Shown: positions 48,981-54,070 of the stretch, in pieces
Layout of the letters: each line of letters begins with the position of its first letter
Numbering within the stretch: the stretch's first letter is position 1
Source of the DNA: Rhodococcus gordoniae
GTDB lineage: Bacteria > Actinomycetota > Actinomycetes > Mycobacteriales > Mycobacteriaceae
Direction of reading: 5' to 3'
Assembly (NCBI RefSeq): GCF_001646655.1
Contig: NZ_LPZN01000007.1
Location: 1-54,070, forward strand
Length of the DNA stretch: 54,070 nt
Notes under the pieces: generated by a model
What the model was told of the DNA's origin: nothing
What the model saw: only the letters and a program-made list of their open reading frames with translations
Database searches by the model: none
Translations under genes and position numbers: made by a program

Positions 48981-50264
48981 TCAGGCGGGGCGGGTGTGGC
49001 CGTCGCCCCACACCACCCACTTCGTGGACGTCAGTTCGGGCAGGCCCATCGGACCCCGGGCGTGCAATTTCTGGGTGGAGATACCGATCTCCGCGCCGAA
49101 ACCGAACTGCTCGCCGTCCGTGAACGCCGTCGAAGCGTTGACCATAACGGCTGCGGCGTCGACCCGAGTCGTGAACTCCCGTGCGGCGGCGAGGTCCGCG
49201 GTGACGATCGCTTCGGTGTGGCCGGTGCCGTAGCGGTCGATGTGGTCGACGGCGGCGTCGAGGTCGTCGACCACTGCGAGGGCTACGTCGAGCGAGAGGT
49301 ACTCGTCCGACCAGTCCTGCTCGGTCGCGGGCACGAGGCCGGGCAGGTCGCCGTGGACCGTCACGCTGTGCTCCTGCAGGGCCCGCAACAGCTTCGGGAC
49401 GGCGGTGTCCGCGATCGCCTTGTCGACGAGGATCGTCTCCGCGGTGTTGCACACGCTGGGCCGGCGCGTCTTCGCGTTGATCACGATCTTCTCGGCCATC
49501 GCGAGGTCGGCCGCGGAGTGGACGTAGACGTGGCAGTTGCCCGTGCCCGTCTCGATCGTGGGGACGGTGGCGTCGCGGACCACGGCCGCGATCAGGCCGG
49601 CACCCCCCCGGGGGATCACCACGTCGACCAGACCCCGGGCCTGGATGAGATGGGTGACCGACGAGCGGTCGGCGCTCGGCAGCAGCTGCACGGCATCGGC
49701 GGGGATGCCCTGCTCCTCGAGCGCGGCGCGCAGCACGTCGACGAGCGCGGCGTTCGACCGGGCCGCGGACGACGAACCGCGCAGCAGTGCGGCGTTGCCG
49801 GATTTCAGTGCCAGACCGAAGGCGTCGACCGTGACGTTCGGGCGGGCCTCGTACACCATTCCGACCACGCCCAGCGGGACGCGAACCTGACGCAGCTCGA
49901 GACCGTTGGGCAGGGTCGAGCCGCGGACCACTCCGCCGATCGGGTCGGGCAGTCCGGCCACCTGGCGCAGGCCGGCGGCGATCCCGTCGATCCGGGCGGA
50001 GGTCAGGCGCAGCCGGTCGAGGATGGCCTCCTCGGTGCCACCGGCGCGGGCGGCCTCGATGTCCTCCGCGTTCGCGGCGAGGACGGTGTCGGCGGCAGCG
50101 AGCAGAGCGTCGGCGGCGGCGTGCAGTGCCGCGTCCTTCTCGGTGGTGGTGAGCAGCGCGAGCCGGCGCGAGGCCACACGGGCACGACGCGCGGCCTCGT
50201 GGACGGCTTCGCGGATGTCCGTGCCGGCGTCGGTCGCAGCTGAGTCGGGGGTCACGGCAGTCAT
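48981..50264 (-). CDS. proA: Gamma-glutamyl phosphate reductase
   Basis: ProA (427 residues) reduces gamma-glutamyl phosphate to glutamate semialdehyde with NADPH in proline synthesis. Catalytic Cys lies in [13 protein letters not shown], and [21 protein letters not shown] and the GTGNCHVYV segment are diagnostic. Usual length, ATG start. The proB partner is not adjacent; in relatives it is elsewhere, near obg. This is the last gene before the gene-order break relative to M. tuberculosis. Confidence 0.96.
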   Translation of the reverse strand: MTAVTPDSAATDAGTDIREAVHEAARRARVASRRLALLTTTEKDAALHAAADALLAAADTVLAANAEDIEAARAGGTEEAILDRLRLTSARIDGIAAGLRQVAGLPDPIGGVVRGSTLPNGLELRQVRVPLGVVGMVYEARPNVTVDAFGLALKSGNAALLRGSSSAARSNAALVDVLRAALEEQGIPADAVQLLPSADRSSVTHLIQARGLVDVVIPRGGAGLIAAVVRDATVPTIETGTGNCHVYVHSAADLAMAEKIVINAKTRRPSVCNTAETILVDKAIADTAVPKLLRALQEHSVTVHGDLPGLVPATEQDWSDEYLSLDVALAVVDDLDAAVDHIDRYGTGHTEAIVTADLAAAREFTTRVDAAAVMVNASTAFTDGEQFGFGAEIGISTQKLHARGPMGLPELTSTKWVVWGDGHTRPA

Positions 50265-50312
50265 GGGTCCAGCCTAGTCGGGTCCTGGCGGTGGCCGACA
50301 GGCCGCGTGCCG

Positions 50313-51419
50313 CTAGCGCAGGCCGGTGCCCCTCACGAGCGCCGTCTCCACCAGGATCGACAGCAGCTCGGCGTACTCGACGCCGGTGGCCTCCCACATC
50401 CGCGGGTACATCGAGATCGACGTGAAACCGGGCATCGTGTTGATCTCGTTGATCACCGGTCCGTCCTCGGTGACGAAGAAGTCGACGCGGGACAGGCCGT
50501 GGCAGTCGAGGGCCCGGAAGGCCCGGACCGCGAGTTCGCGGATCCGGTCGGAGGTCTCCTCGTCGAGCTTCGCCGGCACGTCGAATTCGCAGACGTCGTC
50601 GAGATACTTCGTGTCGAAGTCGTAGAACGCCTCGTGGTCGCCGGAGGTGTCGGGCATGCGGATCTCCGCCACCACGCTCGCCCGCACGTCACCGTCCGGG
50701 AATTCGAGCACGCCGCACTCGACCTCACGCCCGATGATCGCGGACTCGACGATGACCTTCGGGTCGTGCTCTCGGGCCTTGGCGACCGCGGCGTCGAAGG
50801 CCGCCCAGTCGGCCACGCGGCTGATACCGATCGACGACCCGCCGCGGGCGGGCTTGACGAAGACGGGCAGGCCCAGACGGGCCTTCTGCTCCTCGGTGAG
50901 GATCGCGGTGCCGGGGCGCATGACGATCTGGAAACCGACGGGGAGCCCTTCGGCCGCGAGCAGCTTCTTGGTGAATTCCTTGTCCATACCGGCGGCGCTG
51001 GCGAGGACACCGGGACCCACGTACGGGATGTTCGCCAGTTCGAGGAGTCCCTGGATGGTGCCGTCCTCGCCGTAGGCGCCGTGCAGGACCGGGAACACCA
51101 CGTCGACCGATGCGAGCACCCGGCCGTAGGAACCCTCGTCGAGGGCGACGATGTCGCCCCCGCGGGTGGGATCCGCGGTGAGGACGAGATCGGAGCCGTC
51201 ACCGGCGACGACGGGCAGCTCGCGACCGGCCGCGGCGAGGCGAGCGGGGTCGGCGTCACCGAGAACCCAGGCACCCTCGGGAGTGATGCCGATGGGCACG
51301 ACCTCGTACTTCTCCGGGTCGAGATGGCGCAGGATGCTGCCTGCCGAGATGCAGGACACGGAATGTTCGTTGCTGCGACCACCGAAGACGACGGCCACCC
51401 GGGTGCGGGGCGTACTCAC
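50313..51419 (-). CDS. ddl: D-alanine--D-alanine ligase
   Basis: Ddl (368 residues) joins two D-alanines for peptidoglycan. ATP-grasp features include [20 protein letters not shown] at the N-terminus, [17 protein letters not shown] and [15 protein letters not shown] with metal-binding Glu/Asn. The GTG at 51417-51419 is chosen since homology begins there; three more codons are open upstream. In M. tuberculosis ddlA also precedes gpsA and cofC. A PLP-lyase gene intervenes here. Confidence 0.96.
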   Translation of the reverse strand: MSTPRTRVAVVFGGRSNEHSVSCISAGSILRHLDPEKYEVVPIGITPEGAWVLGDADPARLAAAGRELPVVAGDGSDLVLTADPTRGGDIVALDEGSYGRVLASVDVVFPVLHGAYGEDGTIQGLLELANIPYVGPGVLASAAGMDKEFTKKLLAAEGLPVGFQIVMRPGTAILTEEQKARLGLPVFVKPARGGSSIGISRVADWAAFDAAVAKAREHDPKVIVESAIIGREVECGVLEFPDGDVRASVVAEIRMPDTSGDHEAFYDFDTKYLDDVCEFDVPAKLDEETSDRIRELAVRAFRALDCHGLSRVDFFVTEDGPVINEINTMPGFTSISMYPRMWEATGVEYAELLSILVETALVRGTGLR

Positions 51420-51491
51420 GTGTCGCACCGTACCGGTAGCGCCTCGCCGAGACCCAGCCGAGTCCCGTCCACACCGGGCATCCGCCCTCGC

Positions 51492-52625
51492 TCAGCGTGC
51501 GTTCAGCGCCGCGTCGAGATCGGCGAGCAGATCGGCGGTGTCCTCGATTCCGCACGACAACCGGACGAATCCCTCCGGCACGGCATCGCCCCAGCGTGCG
51601 CGGCGATCCGCGGTGGTGTGGATGCCGCCGAAACTGGTGGCCGGCGCGACCAGCGTGGCGGCGCGGACGAAACGGTGCACCTCGTCGCGGCCGGGCAACC
51701 GGAAGGTGAGCAAGGGACCGAATCGGCTCATCTGCCCGGCGGCCACGGCATGCGCCCGGTCGGAGACGAGTCCGGGATAACGGACGTCGGTGACGGCGGG
51801 GTGCCCGAGCAGCATCGCGGCGACGGCGAGCGCGTTGGCGCACTGCCGTTCGAAGCGCAGCCCGGCGGTGCCGAGGCTGCGGTGCGCGAGCCAGGTCTCG
51901 AAGGGCCCCAGGACGGTTCCCGAGAGCAACCGCTCCCGGTCGATCGCGGGCAGCAGACCGGGATCGGCGACGGCGGCATATCCGAACAGCAGGTCGCTGT
52001 GCCCGCTGAGCGATTTCGTGCCACTGGCCACCACGACGTCGGCCCCGAGGTCGAGCGGACGCTGCCCGAGCGGGGTGGCGGTGGTGTTGTCGACGAGCAG
52101 CAATGCCCCGGCGCGACGGCACGCCGCCGCGGTCGCACGCAGATCCACCGTGTCGAGACCGGGATTCGACGGTGTCTCGGCGAGGACGACCGCTCCCTTC
52201 CCCGCGCCGTCGAGCACGCGCCGCAGCGAGCCGTCCGCGAATTCGGCGACGGAGAGTTCGTGCACCTCGATGCCGTGCGGTGCGAGGTATCCGGTGGCGA
52301 ACTTGCGCACCTGGTAGTAGCCGTCGGAGGGGACGACGACCGTGCTGCCCGGGGCCACGAGCGATCGCAACGCGACCGTGATCGCCGACATGCCCGAGCC
52401 GACGACGCGCGCCGCCGAGGCGTGTTCGAGCGCGGCGAGCGCCGATTCGAGTGCGCGCCAGCCGGGATTCGAGGCCCGCGCGTAGGTATCGACGTCGTCG
52501 CGTTCGTCCTCGCCGAGGAGGTACGGCGCGGCGAAGACCGGTCCCGCCTGCAACGGGGAGCCCGGAACGCCTTCGTGTGCAACCGCCTTCACGCAGCGTG
52601 TCGAATCGCCCGTCATGCGGCTCAT
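51492..52625 (-). CDS. PLP-dependent trans-sulfuration-family lyase (cystathionine gamma-lyase-like)
   Basis: This 377-residue fold-type I PLP enzyme belongs to the Cys/Met metabolism family. The PLP lysine is in [11 protein letters not shown], the phosphate-binding block is [16 protein letters not shown], and [12 protein letters not shown] contains the PLP-pyridine Asp. The short length and the [14 protein letters not shown] segment resemble cystathionine gamma-lyase-type members, but beta-lyase or gamma-synthase is possible. Its ATG overlaps the gpsA stop (ATGA at 52622-52625), so it is translationally coupled to a lipid-precursor gene, an unusual partnership. Confidence 0.85.
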   Translation of the reverse strand: MSRMTGDSTRCVKAVAHEGVPGSPLQAGPVFAAPYLLGEDERDDVDTYARASNPGWRALESALAALEHASAARVVGSGMSAITVALRSLVAPGSTVVVPSDGYYQVRKFATGYLAPHGIEVHELSVAEFADGSLRRVLDGAGKGAVVLAETPSNPGLDTVDLRATAAACRRAGALLLVDNTTATPLGQRPLDLGADVVVASGTKSLSGHSDLLFGYAAVADPGLLPAIDRERLLSGTVLGPFETWLAHRSLGTAGLRFERQCANALAVAAMLLGHPAVTDVRYPGLVSDRAHAVAAGQMSRFGPLLTFRLPGRDEVHRFVRAATLVAPATSFGGIHTTADRRARWGDAVPEGFVRLSCGIEDTADLLADLDAALNAR

Positions 52626-53620
52626 TCCGGCTTGATCCGGCGCCCGAGCAGCTGCCCGATCGCATCCGGTACCGACATGCCTTCGTGGCACACGCGATGT
52701 ACGGCGTCGGTGAGCGGCATCTCGACGTCGTAGCTCGCCGCGAGGGCGCGGACCGAGGTGCACGACTTGACCCCTTCGGCCACCTGGCCGTGGGTGGCCT
52801 CCTGTGCGCTCTCGAGCGATTCGCCGCGGCCGAGGCGTTCGCCGAACGAACGGTTGCGCGACAGCGGGGAGGTGCACGTCGCGACGAGATCGCCGACGCC
52901 GGCGAGGCCGGCGAGCGTGGCCGGCTTCGCCCCGAGGGCGGTTCCGAGACGGGTGATCTCGGCGAGACCGCGGGTGATGATGCTCGCCACGGTGTTCTCA
53001 CCGAGTCCGATACCGGCGGCCATGCCGCAGGCGAGTGCGATGACGTTCTTGCACGCGCCGCCGATCTCGCAACCGATCACGTCCGAATTGGTGTACGGAC
53101 GGAAATACTTTGTCGCGCAAGACTTCTGAATCTCCATGGCACGGGTCGAATCGGGGCACGCGATCACCGTCGCGGCCGGTTGCCCCTCGGCGATCTCCCG
53201 AGCGAGGTTGGGGCCGGACAACACGGCGATCCGATTCTGCTCGGCGCCGGTGACCTGACCGATCACCTGACTCATGCGCATCAGGGTGCCGCTCTCGATT
53301 CCCTTGGCGAGACTCAGAAGTGTGACGTCGGATCCGATATCCGCCTTCCACGCCTCGAGATTGGTGCGCAGGGTCTGGCTCGGTACGGCGAGGACGACGA
53401 AGTCGGCGCCCGCCACCGCCACCCGGTGATCGGCGGTGGCCTTCAGCGAGTGCGGCAGTTCCACACCGGGCAGATAATCGGAGTTCTCGTGCCGTTCCGC
53501 GATGCCGCGCGCCACCTCCTCGCGTCGCGCCCAGATCGTCACGTCCGTTCCGGCGTCGGCCAACACCTTGGCGTACGCCGTCCCCCACGAACCCGCGCCC
53601 AGAACTGCTGCTGTGGTCAC
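52622..53620 (-). CDS. gpsA: Glycerol-3-phosphate dehydrogenase [NAD(P)+]
   Basis: GpsA (332 residues) makes sn-glycerol 3-phosphate from dihydroxyacetone phosphate for phospholipids. The Rossmann motif GAGSWGTA opens the protein; the catalytic Lys is in [12 protein letters not shown], and [16 protein letters not shown] is diagnostic. The GTG at 53618-53620 follows a GAGG site. It is divergent from cofC across 174 bp, and its stop overlaps the PLP-lyase start. Confidence 0.96.
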   Translation of the reverse strand: MTTAAVLGAGSWGTAYAKVLADAGTDVTIWARREEVARGIAERHENSDYLPGVELPHSLKATADHRVAVAGADFVVLAVPSQTLRTNLEAWKADIGSDVTLLSLAKGIESGTLMRMSQVIGQVTGAEQNRIAVLSGPNLAREIAEGQPAATVIACPDSTRAMEIQKSCATKYFRPYTNSDVIGCEIGGACKNVIALACGMAAGIGLGENTVASIITRGLAEITRLGTALGAKPATLAGLAGVGDLVATCTSPLSRNRSFGERLGRGESLESAQEATHGQVAEGVKSCTSVRALAASYDVEMPLTDAVHRVCHEGMSVPDAIGQLLGRRIKPE

Positions 53621-53782
53621 GCGATCCTCACTCTCGTCCGATGCCCGGCACGGGCGGTCACCACCCACGGTCGTACCCAGTATCGCGCAGGCCCCACGGC
53701 ACCGTGCCGAGTCGGTGGACGGACCGCGTGCCACACCGACCGCGCCGGTCGACCGCGCAGTGGCCGAACTCGTCGCTGATGG

Positions 53783-53788
53783 CACAAT
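53783..53788 (+). promoter_or_regulatory. -10 element CACAAT for leaderless cofC
   Basis: CACAAT is six bases before the ATG at 53795. The same hexamer, in the near-identical context GGCACAAT, serves the nirA leader at 19469. A leaderless mRNA is suggested. Confidence 0.4.
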
Positions 53789-53794
53789 CGGGCA

Positions 53795-54070
53795 ATGTCC
53801 GCGACGCACGTGCTCGTCCCCGTCAAGGCCCTCGGCCTGGCGAAGTCGCGGCTCGCCCATGTTCTCGACCCGGTGGCACGGGAATCGCTGGTGCTCGCGA
53901 TGCTGCAGGACACCGTCACGGCGGCGCTGTCCGCCGGAGACGTGACGGTCACCGTCGTCACGGCCGACGATCGCGTCGCGGTCGCCGCGCGGGCATGCGA
54001 CGCGGACGTCCTTCCCGACCACGTCCCGCCCGGCTCCCCCGATCCGCTCAATGCCGCGCTGCGCGCAGCG
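53795..54070 (+). CDS. cofC: CofC/FbiD-type guanylyltransferase of F420 synthesis (3' end cut off)
   Basis: Ninety-two codons are visible. The N-terminus ([20 protein letters not shown]) is the nucleotide-binding start of the CofC/FbiD family, which activates phosphoenolpyruvate or 2-phospho-L-lactate with GTP for coenzyme F420. Position beside gpsA and ddl matches Rv2983. The stop is beyond the window. In actinobacteria the phosphoenolpyruvate-using FbiD role is more likely. Confidence 0.9.
   Translation, partial: MSATHVLVPVKALGLAKSRLAHVLDPVARESLVLAMLQDTVTAALSAGDVTVTVVTADDRVAVAARACDADVLPDHVPPGSPDPLNAALRAA

Overview
The window is a gene-dense, GC-rich (roughly two-thirds G+C by eye) chromosomal segment of an actinomycete of the order Mycobacteriales, most likely Rhodococcus. 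Gene order follows, from memory, the Mycobacterium tuberculosis stretch Rv2360c to Rv2427c: uppS, recO, amidase, era, CorC-like, ybeY, phoH, rsmE, dnaJ2, hrcA, hemW, nirA-cysH, cysAWT-subI, GH15, lepA, rpsT, holA, comEC/EA, degV, octT, gpgP, rsfS, nadD, proA. It then jumps to the ddl-gpsA-cofC group (Rv2981c-Rv2983). No tRNA, rRNA, CRISPR array, insertion sequence or phage gene was seen.

Layout. 1-2.6 kb (minus): two small YbjN-like proteins, uppS and recO. 2.6-7.2 kb (plus): an amidase with its own TetR regulator behind a perfect palindrome, then a permease carrying in-frame 24-bp tandem repeats and a cysteine hydrolase. 7.2-11.1 kb (minus): era, CorC-like, ybeY, phoH. 11.2-14.4 kb: a divergent TetR/MFS efflux pair and an esterase. 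14.4-19.4 kb: rsmE, dnaJ2, hrcA, a small conserved protein and hemW. 19.4-25.2 kb (plus): a Cys-rich leader peptide, then nirA, an 18-codon linking ORF, cysH, cysD, cysN and a siroheme-type chelatase, coupled mostly by 4-base stop/start overlaps. 25.3-27.2 kb: PPK2 and a universal stress protein. 27.2-31.2 kb (minus): sulfate ABC transporter subI-cysT-cysW-cysA behind a second Cys-ending leader peptide. 31.3-38.1 kb: two tiny membrane proteins, a GH15 enzyme, a nitronate monooxygenase-like protein, lepA, a solitary PemK/MazF-like protein and an aquaporin. 38.4-46.6 kb: rpsT with a strong hairpin, holA, comEC, comEA, degV, octT, gpgP, rsfS, nadD. 46.6-54.1 kb: a VWA/MoxR pair, proA, ddl, a PLP lyase coupled to gpsA, and the start of cofC.

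How the genes work together. The two sulfur operons form one assimilation route: sulfate import (SubI-CysTWA), activation to APS (CysDN, with no fused APS kinase), reduction to sulfite by a 4Fe-4S APS reductase (CysH) and to sulfide by a siroheme sulfite reductase (NirA), with a chelatase probably supplying siroheme. Both operons appear to start with leaderless mRNAs whose first ORF is a short peptide with Cys codons near its end, followed by potential hairpins and a sequestered Shine-Dalgarno sequence. This suggests matched cysteine-sensing attenuators. Similar Cys-rich leaderless ORFs are known in mycobacteria, so the principle is not new, but the nirA-cysH linking ORF and the subI leader deserve attention. 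Other oddities are a permease with a repeat-containing linker, a GH15 frame running about 89 codons into the antisense of its neighbour, and a 34-bp tandem hairpin duplication after rsmE.
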